Shown: piece after piece, positions 1 to 8,204 of the stretch
Numbering within the stretch: position 1 is the stretch's first letter
Layout: the number at the start of each line of letters is the position of its first letter
NCBI GenBank assembly: GCA_050117315.1
Contig: JASFMY010000037.1
Location: 1-47,599, forward strand
Length of the DNA: 47,599 bases
Origin: JANQIV01 sp050117315
Lineage (GTDB): Bacteria > Bacteroidota > Ignavibacteria > Ignavibacteriales > Melioribacteraceae
Direction of reading: 5' to 3'
Program-made: the position numbers and the translations under genes
Notes under the pieces: model-generated
Database searches by the model: none
Told to the model about the DNA's origin: nothing
Seen by the model: only the letters and a program-made list of their open reading frames with translations

Positions 1-167
1 TTCCTGTTCGTCATAACAAAGTTTTGCATACGGCTTCCTTTGGATTCCATCTCACGATGGACACCCTTGCCTTAGCTATGAGATTCCGGTCATCTCGGCT
101 CTCTCGAGACTTGTGCTTTTTTTTTTTTTAACACGCACCCGTTAGTTTTAATACATGCCCGGCACAC
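1..167 (-). mobile_element. 5' end of a group IIC (bacterial class C) intron, partial
   Basis: Read on the minus strand, the sequence starts at 167 with GTGTGCCGGGCATG, a group II 5' splice-site and domain I start. It continues with GCAAGGGTGTCC (rc of about 69-80), a GAATCC..AAGGAAGC block, GCAAAAC, and GACGAACAGGAA at the window edge. As I recall it, this is the order of conserved blocks in domain I of the Oceanobacillus iheyensis group IIC intron. The 5' exon has a hairpin (176-193) ending 8 nt before the intron, in keeping with class C preference for sites just after stem-loops. The rest of the ribozyme and any reverse transcriptase lie left of the window. A 22-nt A-rich insertion interrupts the early domain I stem. 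Confidence 0.8.
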
Positions 168-175
168 CGATAATG

Positions 176-193
176 GAAGTCCTACGGGACTTC
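176..193. other. Hairpin in the 5' exon next to the group II intron
   Basis: GAAGTCC (176-182) pairs with GGACTTC (187-193) around a four-base loop. On the minus strand it lies 8 nt upstream of the intron boundary at 167. Class C introns typically insert just after terminator-like stem-loops, so this is the likely insertion determinant. There is no long T-tract, so its action as a terminator is unproven. Confidence 0.6.
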
Positions 194-373
194 AAATAAT
201 ATTTCCCCCGAATTATGCACTAGTGTAATGTCAATTCTGTATTGTCACCCGTATTAATACATTACAGGGCATGCTTTAAGCCCGCCTTCCTTATTACAAG
301 TACGGTCGCCGACGCTTCAAAGCTATGGCGACGGAGCGCGGACAGGCCGGAATCTACAAATAACTTATACTAT

Positions 374-453
374 GTCATTCCCGCACGTATTAAGCGGGAA
401 TCTAATTTATAAAAGTGGATTCCCGATAATCCGCGGCGGAATTCGGGAATGAC
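374..453. repeat. REP-like nested palindrome (GTCATTCCCG...CGGGAATGAC)
   Basis: GTCATTCCCG (374-383) and CGGGAATGAC (444-453) are perfect inverted arms. A second internal pair (GCGGGAATC and GATTCCCG) is nested inside, so the 80-bp unit can fold into a compact double hairpin. It is non-coding. Elements starting GTCATTCCCG are common dispersed intergenic repeats in many bacterial genomes. Only one copy is seen in this window. Confidence 0.7.
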
Positions 454-478
454 ACGGCACTTCATCCCTGTAAAAAGA

Positions 479-632
479 AAAAGTATAGGGCTTAGAGTCA
501 AAAAGTATAGACTATCAATAGCAAAAGTATAGCCTATAAATAGTGAAAGTATAGCCTGCAAATAGTAAAAGTATAGCCTATAAAGGGAGAAAATATAGCA
601 TGTAAATAGTAAAAAGACAGCCTATACATTTA
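479..632. repeat. Seven-unit 22-bp tandem repeat
   Basis: Seven consecutive units of exactly 22 bp start at 479, 501, 523, 545, 567, 589 and 611. The consensus is close to AAAAGTATAGCCTATAAATAG plus one base. The first and last units are the most diverged. No spacer separates the units, so this is not a CRISPR array. An inverted partial copy (TCTATACTTTTACTA) follows at about 643-657. The phrase TAGGGCTTAGA.TCA occurs in the first unit (486-500) and again at 706-720, bracketing the block. No gene is seen between 168 and 1030. Confidence 0.85.
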
Positions 633-803
633 CCAAACCTAATCTATACTTTTACTAAACCAAGGCTATAAATTTTCAAAACCAAGCCCGTATATTTAAA
701 ATTAGTAGGGCTTAGACTCAGGAACCCGAGTGACGGGCGAGACGAACAGCATACTAACTGTCTGAGGAATGGGACAGATTATGCAATAGTGAAAGAAGGA
801 GTT

Positions 804-835
804 TATACACAAGCCAAATTGGTTTTGGGATTTTG
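804..835 (+). repeat. 32-bp dispersed repeat, copy 1
   Basis: This is the first of three direct copies of a 32-bp sequence beginning TATACACAAGCCAAATTGG and ending TTTTGGGATTTTG. The others are at 5915-5946 and 42153-42184. The copies match at all positions except one base near the 3' end of copy 2. Flanks differ between copies, so this is a discrete short unit. Confidence 0.8.
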
Positions 836-861
836 CCATAAAGTCCTCTCTTTTTAAGACC

Positions 862-917
862 TGCCCGCCGTACGAGACTTTAGGAGGCGGGGAGGATTTA
901 GGTGAGTTCGAAATAAA
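862..917 (+). repeat. Outer inverted repeat, left arm
   Basis: This arm (CCTGCCCGCCGTACGAGACT... through GTGAGTTCGAAATAAA) reappears as a reverse complement at about 5948-6008 with few differences. Together with the adjoining repeat it forms one side of a nested inverted-repeat frame around the hybrid sensor kinase module. Confidence 0.75.
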
Positions 918-1030
918 AAAATTGTCATTTCGAACCCGTTTTTTGGGTGAGAAATCTTTCAATTAGAGTACAATTTCAAAGATTTCTCCCTCCGGTCGAA
1001 ATGACTGACTTTTATTTTGCAGAAACTCTA
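918..1030 (+). repeat. Inner MITE-like repeat, left copy (truncated)
   Basis: It contains the palindrome core GAAATCTTTCAATT...AATTTCAAAGATTTC, then CTCCCTCCGGTCGAAATGAC and ATTTTGCAGAAACTCT. The same blocks appear in opposite orientation at 6190-6352. The unit ends directly against the stop codon of the sensor kinase gene (stop at 1031-1033). Confidence 0.75.
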
Positions 1031-4000
1031 CTAACCTTCAACCGAATGGAATTCCGAGGGGAGGCGGTTAAACTGCTCTTTAAAGCATTTTGTAAAATAT
1101 GCCGAATTGTTAAACCCAACAGAAAATGCTATCTCGGTTATATTGCCGCTCTTTGCTTTTATCAATTGTGCCGCTCTTTTCAAACGGTAAGACCTTAAAA
1201 ATTTTACCGGCGCTTCTCCCGTTAAAGCTTTAATTTTCCTGAACAAGCTGGTGTAGCTCATGTTAAATTTATCCGTGAGGTTTTCAATGTTGAATTCCGG
1301 GTCGGATAAATTTTCTTCAACCAATTCGTGAAGAGTCTTCAAGAAGGTTTCGTCAACGGAAGTAACCCTAATTTCAGCCGGCTGAAGGAATAACTGCTTC
1401 TGATATTTTTGCTGTATCTGTCTCCCGAGTTCTATTAAATTTTTAATGCGAATCGAAAGAATTTCCACGTTAAAGGGTTTGGTTATGTAATCATCTGCAC
1501 CGGTTTCCAATCCTTGTATAATATTTTCGTCTCCTGCTTTGGCAGTTAAAAGTATTACCGGGATATGGCTTGTATTTACGTCTTTTTTAATATTTTCACA
1601 GAACTCAAACCCGTCCATTTTAGGCATCATTACATCGCTTACAATTAGATCGGGGGACACTTCTTTGGCTTTTGCAAATCCTTCTTCACCGTCTGCAGCT
1701 TCAATAACATTATAATCTTTTTCGAGATGCTCCTTTATATAACTTCGAACATCCTTGTTGTCATCTACAACTAATATTTTTTCCGATTGATCCGGATCCG
1801 GAATTTCTTCGGTACTTCCGTTTACGGAAAACTCTTCTTCCGGGTCCGCCGCCGAATAAAAATGTTCAATTATTTTTTCATTATAACCATCACCGGTAAT
1901 TTGATCGGGACAAAAATGTGTATTTCCTAACGGTAATTTAATAATGAACTTGGTTCCTTCTCCTTCGCTGCTTTCAACCGTTACACTGCCTTTATGTAGT
2001 TCAACAAATTCTTTTACCAGCGATAACCCGATTCCCGTGCCTTCATATTTTCTTTTTGTTGATGCATCAGCCTGGTAAAACGGGTCGAACACATGTTCTA
2101 AATTTTCCCCGGAAATTCCAATCCCGGTATCCATTACCATTATTTTTGCATAACCGTCGGGATAGTTTTCACTTTTTCCCTCTTCTGAGATAAATACAGT
2201 CACATCCCCGTTTTCACCTGTAAACTTAAAAGCATTTGAGAGAAGATTAATGATTACTTTCTCAATTTTATCTGTATCGCAATACACTTCCAGTTTTTCA
2301 TTTTCAAAATAAAAACCAAGATTTATCTTCCTCTTATCTGCAAGCGATTCAAACATAAAAGTGATTTCACGGATAAAATGAATTAAATTAATTTTACTTA
2401 CACGGAGCTGCATCTTTCCGCTTTCCAACTTTGAAATGTCCAGCAACTGATTTATTAGATTCAGCAATTTTTTTGAATTGCGGAGAATTAAAGAGTGACT
2501 TTTTTTCTTTTCCGCCGACTTTTCTTCTTTCAGCATCTGCTCGGTTGGACCTAATATAAGTGTTAGGGGTGTTCTAAATTCATGGGATATGTTTGCAAAA
2601 AAACGGGATTTGATTTTGTCAAGCTCTTTTAATTTTTCCGCCTGTTCGGAAAGCCGAATGTTCTGTTTTTTTATTTCACCGGCTTTTTCATCAACCAATT
2701 GCGAAAGATGTTTTTTCTCTTTTTCTAATATGTTTATTCTCCACTTTACAATTAAGAATCCTAATGTTAAGATCAGGATTGCGTATAATAAATAAGCCCA
2801 AACAGTTCTGTAGAAAGGAGGCAAAACCTTAAAACTGTAAGCGGCTGTTTTACTCATATCCCCGTATATGTTTTTTGCACGTACGTTAAAAATATAATTG
2901 CCTTCGCTCAGGTTCGTGTAATCTTTTTGTGTTTCTTTTTTCCAGGGAGACCATTGTTCATCATACCCCTCAAGTTTGTATTGAAACTCTGTTCTTTCTT
3001 TACCTTCATAAAACGGGCAGGCATATTGAAAGCGAAGGTTACGGTTTTCATAAGGTAAAGACAGAGGTTCAAAATCATCCGGCAGCAGACCGCCGCCGTA
3101 AATTAGGGAATCTCCGTTTATTAAAACTTTTCGGATAAGTGCGTTGAAATCCGTAATAAATCTTTTCTTTTTCTTTGTATCGTATTTAATAATTTCACTG
3201 TTCGTTCTACCGAACCATGTAACATCTCCGTCGGGACAGATTGCATTAACCTGGCTTAATTCCAAACGGCGAAACGGTTTTGAAATAATTTTATAAGAAC
3301 CGTCATCCTGGTGTTCGGCAAGAAAATTTTCGCTGTTCGAGTGTATCCAGACATTCTTTTTTTCGTCTTCAATTATCTGGAAAACTCCCCTTGAACCGTC
3401 CGCAAACATTGTTCCGAATAAGGAATCGGGGATAAATTTTTCTTTCTGTTCATCAAATTTATAGATCCCTATTCCGGTAGCAAATAGAATACGATTGGAA
3501 ACATTAAAAATGTTTATTTCCCCCGGAGGTAAACCATATGATGTATCATATTGTTCAATAAATGATTCATCTGTTTGTACGTTCCGTCGATTAAAAATAT
3601 TCTCACGGATTCCGGCAGATTTATCAATTCTAAATACTCCGCCGGATAAGGTGCCAATCCAAATATCTCTCCCGGAGGATACGGAAACCGTAGTAATGCG
3701 GGAGTTCATTTGGGAATATAAATTGTATTCCAGCCATTTTGTTCCGTCTTTGTATAAAACATTCAATCCACCATTTGTCCCAATAAAAACGGGACCACCG
3801 GTTTCGTCACTTCTGTGCATTGTATAAACCCTGGAAGAGGAAATCTTCTTTTGTTTATCTTCCGAGTTTATTAAATAAATACCGCCCGAGGTGCCGATTA
3901 AAAGCTCATCATTAATGGGCAGCAACACCCATATATTGGAGTTTATTAAACCATTTTTTTCAAAATTTTTTAATTCAAAATTCGAGTCTTTGGTATTGAC

Positions 4001-5140
4001 AGTATTGAGTTTGTAAAGACCGCTAGTTGTTCCGGCATATAGATTATCTTGAAACTTTGCAATTGATAATACAATTCCGTCCAGACCCATTCGTTTATCG
4101 AACACGGAAAAAGGGGATGAATATTCTATTTTAGAAATGCCGTTATTTAATCCAAGCCAAAGATTATCCTGCCTATCCTGCAAAATATATTTAACGTTGT
4201 TATCCTGTAACCCGTTTTTTTTATTAAAGTTATTAAGCAGCTTCCCTTCCGGGTTAATTACTATTACTCCGTTTTGTTGTGTTGCAAAAGCAATGTTACC
4301 GTCCGATAAATTGATTCCATGGTATACCCTGTTTTTATTTATAAAATCATCTATCAATGTGGGGTAAGGTTTAATTTTGTTACCATCGTATATAAAAAAA
4401 CCTTTATCTCCGGAAAGGATGAGAACTCTGTTATCATCAAATTCAAGCATATCCCTGATCCCCAAATTTGAAAATATTTCTCCATCGGGAATCAATTCCA
4501 ACTTGTCATTTACAACTTGCTTTAAGCCAATTCCTACTTCTCTTATAAAAATTTTATCATCGACATTAAAAGCCAGGCTGAATTTATCAACCGGTTCCCA
4601 TGTTTTTATTTTATTATCACCGAACCTAAACAGGTATTCAATTGATCCGAAAAATACACCGTCATTGGTAGTATATGTTTTATAAACATTGGTATAATTT
4701 TTTTCACTCTCATTTAAATATTCATTTAACGAAAAATATTTTTCGTTATAAAGACTATCATTAATTATTAAACCGATTTGACCTCTGCCCCCGATAAAAA
4801 TATTCCCGTTTTTATCGGAGCTCAGTGAACGTACAAATGTGTTGGTAACGGGAATTTTTTTCCAGTATGTTCCGTCATATTCAAGTACAGCCGTATGATT
4901 TGCAAAACAGATAATATCTTTTGGGGTTTGTATAACATACCAGTTTTGAGGATGGATTTCCTGATCCGAAGAGGAAAAATTTTGTATTAAAAAACCTTCA
5001 CCTCCGTATTCATTGACTTGTGCGGATAATATAATAGATATAAATGCCCCCGGCAGCATAACTCTGCTTATTAATACCAGAGGCATTTTTGTAAAATTTT
5101 TTTTTAACTGTTCAATTATTGCCGATAATAATTCTAGCAT
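1031..5140 (-). CDS. Hybrid two-component system protein: periplasmic propeller, histidine kinase, receiver and AraC-type HTH in one chain
   Basis: The 1369-residue protein has an N-terminal hydrophobic segment (about 19-41), then a long ligand-sensing beta-propeller region to about residue 690 with repeated propeller-type motifs. A Y_Y_Y domain (about 710-775) and one TM helix (about 793-815) follow. The HisKA domain has phospho-His H853 in SHEFRTPL, then an HATPase domain with NLLSNAFKF and GTGIGLSLV. The receiver has phosphoacceptor D1169 (VSDVMMP), and an AraC-type HTH lies at the C-terminus. This is the Bacteroidetes HTCS architecture, usually controlling polysaccharide or nutrient uptake genes near it. 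No such target locus adjoins it here. The start ATG shares one base with the stop of the upstream 116-aa gene (TAATG), so the two are probably cotranscribed. The pair is framed by inverted repeats. Confidence 0.93.
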   Translation of the reverse strand: MLELLSAIIEQLKKNFTKMPLVLISRVMLPGAFISIILSAQVNEYGGEGFLIQNFSSSDQEIHPQNWYVIQTPKDIICFANHTAVLEYDGTYWKKIPVTNTFVRSLSSDKNGNIFIGGRGQIGLIINDSLYNEKYFSLNEYLNESEKNYTNVYKTYTTNDGVFFGSIEYLFRFGDNKIKTWEPVDKFSLAFNVDDKIFIREVGIGLKQVVNDKLELIPDGEIFSNLGIRDMLEFDDNRVLILSGDKGFFIYDGNKIKPYPTLIDDFINKNRVYHGINLSDGNIAFATQQNGVIVINPEGKLLNNFNKKNGLQDNNVKYILQDRQDNLWLGLNNGISKIEYSSPFSVFDKRMGLDGIVLSIAKFQDNLYAGTTSGLYKLNTVNTKDSNFELKNFEKNGLINSNIWVLLPINDELLIGTSGGIYLINSEDKQKKISSSRVYTMHRSDETGGPVFIGTNGGLNVLYKDGTKWLEYNLYSQMNSRITTVSVSSGRDIWIGTLSGGVFRIDKSAGIRENIFNRRNVQTDESFIEQYDTSYGLPPGEINIFNVSNRILFATGIGIYKFDEQKEKFIPDSLFGTMFADGSRGVFQIIEDEKKNVWIHSNSENFLAEHQDDGSYKIISKPFRRLELSQVNAICPDGDVTWFGRTNSEIIKYDTKKKKRFITDFNALIRKVLINGDSLIYGGGLLPDDFEPLSLPYENRNLRFQYACPFYEGKERTEFQYKLEGYDEQWSPWKKETQKDYTNLSEGNYIFNVRAKNIYGDMSKTAAYSFKVLPPFYRTVWAYLLYAILILTLGFLIVKWRINILEKEKKHLSQLVDEKAGEIKKQNIRLSEQAEKLKELDKIKSRFFANISHEFRTPLTLILGPTEQMLKEEKSAEKKKSHSLILRNSKKLLNLINQLLDISKLESGKMQLRVSKINLIHFIREITFMFESLADKRKINLGFYFENEKLEVYCDTDKIEKVIINLLSNAFKFTGENGDVTVFISEEGKSENYPDGYAKIMVMDTGIGISGENLEHVFDPFYQADASTKRKYEGTGIGLSLVKEFVELHKGSVTVESSEGEGTKFIIKLPLGNTHFCPDQITGDGYNEKIIEHFYSAADPEEEFSVNGSTEEIPDPDQSEKILVVDDNKDVRSYIKEHLEKDYNVIEAADGEEGFAKAKEVSPDLIVSDVMMPKMDGFEFCENIKKDVNTSHIPVILLTAKAGDENIIQGLETGADDYITKPFNVEILSIRIKNLIELGRQIQQKYQKQLFLQPAEIRVTSVDETFLKTLHELVEENLSDPEFNIENLTDKFNMSYTSLFRKIKALTGEAPVKFLRSYRLKRAAQLIKAKSGNITEIAFSVGFNNSAYFTKCFKEQFNRLPSEFHSVEG

Positions 5141-5490
5141 TATTTTTCTTCTTCGGGCGGGTCATCGCCGACAGTCACATTTATTTTGGGTTCCTCGTTA
5201 GAAGGAGGATATCCTTTGTCTATTTCTACTTCAGACAAATTAAAAGTTAATATGTAATTTCCTGCACAACTATTACCCGTTAAAGTAATCTTTATCGGGA
5301 TGCCGGGTTTCACATCCAATATTTCCACATCAAATTTGTTAGATGAACCCGATACATTAACTGAACCTGTATTATGCGGGCTATCACTATGAATGGTTTT
5401 CTTATCAGGATCAAGTCCCGACCAAATTTCAATATCTTTCCCGGTAATTCTGTCGTTCTCAACAGTAACTGGAAATGTCACTTCACTCAT
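5140..5490 (-). CDS. Hypothetical 116-aa protein upstream of the hybrid regulator
   Basis: No family is recognised. The protein has no signal peptide, alternates hydrophobic and polar residues as in a beta-sandwich (for example GIPIKITLTGNSCAGNYILT), and ends in an acidic proline-rich tail (DDPPEEEK). The start is supported by a strong AGGAGG about 7 nt upstream. Its stop overlaps the kinase start by one base, so translational coupling is likely. It could be a small accessory or ligand-binding partner of the sensor, but that is only inferred from the operon. Confidence 0.75.
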   Translation of the reverse strand: MSEVTFPVTVENDRITGKDIEIWSGLDPDKKTIHSDSPHNTGSVNVSGSSNKFDVEILDVKPGIPIKITLTGNSCAGNYILTFNLSEVEIDKGYPPSNEEPKINVTVGDDPPEEEK

Positions 5491-5914
5491 TGAATACCTC
5501 CTATTGTTTAAAGAAAAGAAATGTTATGCAATAATATAATTTATTTAAAAAGAAAAAGAGAGTATTTATTATTAATTTAATCGGAACTAATTTTTTCCGA
5601 TATTAGATAAGTTTCTTATAATAAAAAAAGTTTGTAATAAATCAATACTTATCTGTACAGGAGTTACCCTAAAATTTTAACGGAAATCGAGAGAAAGATT
5701 CAGTTGGTCAAGCTTATTATTTGCTCCCGGACTACCACGGTAAGATAAAGGAGACCTCTTGAATATTGCGCTCAAGCCGTCACCTATAGCATAGTAATGA
5801 AAACTTGGTATTCCGAAGATCCTTTTGGCTTGTCTAAATATATGTGTATGCATGATTCTTAATTTTTGATTCCCATCTAAGATAACTGCGATAAAGTAAA
5901 ATACAACAAGCATA

Positions 5915-5946
5915 TATACACAAGCCAAATTGGTTTTGGGACTTTG
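5915..5946 (+). repeat. 32-bp dispersed repeat, copy 2
   Basis: This is the second direct copy of the unit at 804-835, with a C for T change close to its 3' end (GGGACTTTG). It is immediately followed by the right arm of the outer inverted repeat. Confidence 0.8.
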
Positions 5947-5947
5947 T

Positions 5948-6008
5948 TTTTATTTCGAACTCACCTAAATCCTCCCCGCCTCCCAAAGTCTCGTACGGCG
6001 GGCAGGTA
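5948..6008 (-). repeat. Outer inverted repeat, right arm
   Basis: This is the reverse complement of 862-917 with few changes, reading TTTTATTTCGAACTCACC on the plus strand and ending CGTACGGCGGGCAGG. It pairs with the left arm across about 5 kb containing the sensor kinase operon. Confidence 0.75.
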
Positions 6009-6189
6009 GTTTCACTTTTCTAAAACCATAACTAATCTTATATACTTTCTCTTTTCCTTCTTCTTGCTTTACTATTGTTTCTAATCCAAAACCAAACCCC
6101 TACGTAGATGTAAATAAATTTAACCGACCAGGTAATTTTGAAAGGTGTTCAAATATTTATAACAGCCGGCCAAATATTAAACAATTGTC

Positions 6190-6352
6190 ATTAGAGTTTC
6201 TGCAAAATTAGACATCTAAACGTTTTGTCATTTCGACCGGAGGGAGAAATCTTTGAAATTGTACTCTAATTGAAAGATTTCCCGCCAAAAAGACGGCGGA
6301 CAGGCTCACCCAAAAAACGGGTTCGACTGACTTTTTATTTTGCAGAAACTTT
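6190..6352 (-). repeat. MITE-like element with terminal inverted repeats, right copy
   Basis: The ends are inverted: TAGAGTTTCTGCAAAAT (6190-6206) and ATTTTGCAGAAACTTT (about 6337-6352). Inside is a strong palindrome, GAAATCTTT.GAAATT...AATTGAAAGATTTC (about 6247-6283), next to TCATTTCGACCGGAGGGAG. It is about 160 bp and non-coding. It is the inverted partner of 918-1030, which lacks the outer end. Confidence 0.75.
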
Positions 6353-6466
6353 ATTTAATATATTATCAATTCACACTTATATGGCACGCTTTTGGTGCTA
6401 CAAAATCATTGATTCATTGAGAACATTTATTGTATAACACAGTATAATAGAGAAAATATCACAGCA

Positions 6467-6817
6467 ATGAAAAGTGTAGTGCTTATATCGGAAAACAATT
6501 CAATCAAAGAATTTTTTTCAAAAACGTTAAAATCAGACGTGAAAATTATTTCTGAAGACAGTATACAAGAACTAATAGATTACAATAATCTCTTCGACAC
6601 TAACAGCAATTTTGTTATTGATATTACTTATATGCCTCCGCATCTTTTTAGTTCACTCGTAAGTTCTATCCCAATTGACCTCAAACTAACAGTAATTGCT
6701 TCAATACCTATGCAGTATTTACCGGAAGATTATAAAGAAATTTTAACTTCAAGAAAAATTTGTTTTTATGCGTACCCGATTAACCATGCTATATTGAATA
6801 ATATTAAGTACAACTAA
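6467..6817 (+). CDS. Degenerate receiver-like protein (116 aa)
   Basis: Length and pattern resemble a lone response-regulator receiver domain: a first strand VVLISENNS where an acidic pair is expected, a central FVIDITYMPP block that could carry the phosphoacceptor (D52), LTVIASIP where the T/S strand would be, and FYAYPIN where KPF is usual. The acidic pocket is replaced by E-N-N and the conserved Lys by Tyr, so normal phosphotransfer is doubtful. This assignment rests on pattern only. It stands alone on the plus strand between a MITE-like repeat and the minus-strand island. Confidence 0.55.
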   Translation: MKSVVLISENNSIKEFFSKTLKSDVKIISEDSIQELIDYNNLFDTNSNFVIDITYMPPHLFSSLVSSIPIDLKLTVIASIPMQYLPEDYKEILTSRKICFYAYPINHAILNNIKYN

Positions 6818-6916
6818 CAGGTCAACCTATAATAAAGCAATATTCGATTAACATCAAAAGTTAACATATAAACTATCCACATTGCAGGTTGAGCGTTCGT
6901 GCTTTCTCTCAGTATT

Positions 6917-7600
6917 TTAGTATTCTATTTCAAATTTTAAATCTTTAGCAGCCTCAACTACCATTTTCATGTCACGAACCCCTATATGTGCATTATATAT
7001 TTCCCTCTCTTCGTTAAGTTGTTTAACTGCTTTATATAACTCTTGGTAGTCGGCATTTGCTACCTTTTCTGCAGTATCATAACCAGTTTCTAATAACACA
7101 TATGCAAATGTGTGGTTTACCCATCTTATTCTGGAGAGGTCTGTCAATTTCGCAAGCTTCATTATTTCATCCTTGCTAATCCCTGTTTTATTTGAAATCA
7201 CTTCTCTTTTTTCATCTGTCAGTATCATATCATATAACTTAAGCGTATTTTTTATTCCTACTTTTTCAAGTTTAACAACAGTATCTTCAGTTACACATGT
7301 AAAATCTTTTATCCTATTTGGTTTTTGTCGATAACCATTCACTACTCTTTTGAGAACTGCTAAATAATCCTCTTGCAATCCACTCTGTTTCGAAAACCCC
7401 TGAACTTTGCCTTTGTCCTTAAAAGCTATTAATAATTCATCAAGATTTTTAATATTACATTTTTTTATAACATCAAAATTTTTATCGATATCTCTTTCCA
7501 AAATTTTCCAACTTGGAATTAATTCGGCAGTTTTTAAAATTTCTTTGTATTTATCAATACTTATGCTTTTTAAATCAATATAATATCCCATTGTTATCAA
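6917..7600 (-). CDS. DUF4332 domain protein (helix-hairpin-helix-like)
   Basis: The 227-aa protein has repeated short helical units of the HhH type. The phrases TVVKLEKVGIKNTLKLYDMI, then KTGISKDEIMKLAKLTDLSRI, then YVLLETGYDTAEKVANADYQELYKAV match the DUF4332 pattern of paired hairpins. No catalytic residues are evident. HhH folds usually bind nucleic acid or proteins, so a binding role is likely but the partner is unknown. No signal peptide is seen. It is the last gene (in minus-strand order) of the accessory island, preceded by an attC-like inverted repeat 30 bp upstream of the start, a typical layout for a gene cassette. Confidence 0.75.
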   Translation of the reverse strand: MITMGYYIDLKSISIDKYKEILKTAELIPSWKILERDIDKNFDVIKKCNIKNLDELLIAFKDKGKVQGFSKQSGLQEDYLAVLKRVVNGYRQKPNRIKDFTCVTEDTVVKLEKVGIKNTLKLYDMILTDEKREVISNKTGISKDEIMKLAKLTDLSRIRWVNHTFAYVLLETGYDTAEKVANADYQELYKAVKQLNEEREIYNAHIGVRDMKMVVEAAKDLKFEIEY

Positions 7601-7628
7601 TCTTTTAAGTTATCATTTGGTTTGTTTT

Positions 7629-7702
7629 GCATAACGCACAACATCCCAATATCCGCATTGCGTGTATCTGGGCTATATATTCACTTGTTGTTCGTTTATT
7701 GC
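7629..7702 (-). repeat. attC-like imperfect inverted repeat (site A)
   Basis: On the minus strand the outer arms are GCAATAAACGAACAACA (7702-7686) and TGTTGTGCGTTATGC (7643-7629). They pair over about 15 bp with two unpaired extra bases on one side. An inner CCCA/TGGG pair and a small CGCAATGCG hairpin lie between. Length (74 bp), paired outer arms with extrahelical bases and a position just upstream of a start codon fit an integron attC site. No integrase is visible in the window, so the call is tentative. Confidence 0.5.
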
Positions 7703-7854
7703 GAAAAATAATTCAATAAGTATGTAAAAGCAAAATTTAAAATTGTAATCTAGTTTTGTTGGTATTAGACATAGCAAGAAAAGCGGTATCTCATCAGACA
7801 ATTCGAATATTAGGTACAAGAGAAACCCCACTTTTTTGAAAAAGTTGGATTCTT

Positions 7855-8061
7855 TTAACTTGATATTAATTTTGATCGAGTCCCGTTTTTAGCAATTAGA
7901 TTTAGATTAGGTGTATTCAAATCATTACGGTCAATAATGTCCCACCTAAAACCGTCAATACCTATAAGTATCGTTAAGTCTAACTTTTCATTGCTATTGT
8001 TTGAATATGAAGTGAATAATACTAATATCGATAACAAGAGTATATAAATTGTTTTTTTCAT
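7855..8061 (-). pseudogene. N-terminal fragment of an ectonucleotide pyrophosphatase/phosphodiesterase-like protein
   Basis: A signal-peptide-like start (MKKTIYILLLSILVLF) leads into LTILIGIDGFRWDIIDRND and NTPNLNLIAKNGTRSKLISS. This is the beginning of the alkaline-phosphatase-superfamily NPP domain with the first metal-binding Asp (IDGFRWD). In intact enzymes the next residues would carry the catalytic Ser/Thr (about SFPSKTFPNHY), but the frame stops right after LISS. Only about 68 of more than 400 residues remain. The downstream DNA shows no continuation in another frame, so this is a truncated relic and not a single frameshift. Confidence 0.7.
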
Positions 8062-8204
8062 TTTTCTTGAATTCCATGTTTTCATAATTACTACAGATGA
8101 CTATGTTTATAACATATAATTCTCTTTATATAAAACTAATTAATCGGCTTAAGGGAAATTATATTAAATCTGTTAAGTTTAGAATGCCCTTTATGGCTTG
8201 CGTT

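Larger units (their letters stand above)
5491..6189. other. Gene-poor interval, 5491-6466
   Basis: No convincing gene lies here. It holds the second 32-bp repeat, the right arm of the outer inverted repeat and, beyond this entry, the inner MITE-like repeat. An 83-codon minus-strand reading frame (5677-5928) has no recognisable domain and runs into a dispersed repeat, so it is not called. The promoter of the 116-aa/sensor kinase operon should lie just right of 5490. Confidence 0.5.

Noticed and set aside
370..561. 63-codon minus-strand reading frame
   Set aside because: It lies entirely within the REP-like palindrome and the 22-bp tandem repeat, so it is a repeat artefact.
479..632. CRISPR array
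   Set aside because: Units are directly adjacent without spacers, and no cas genes are present.
5677..5928. 83-codon minus-strand reading frame
   Set aside because: No domain, low-quality start, and its 5' end runs into the 32-bp dispersed repeat. Not convincing as a gene.
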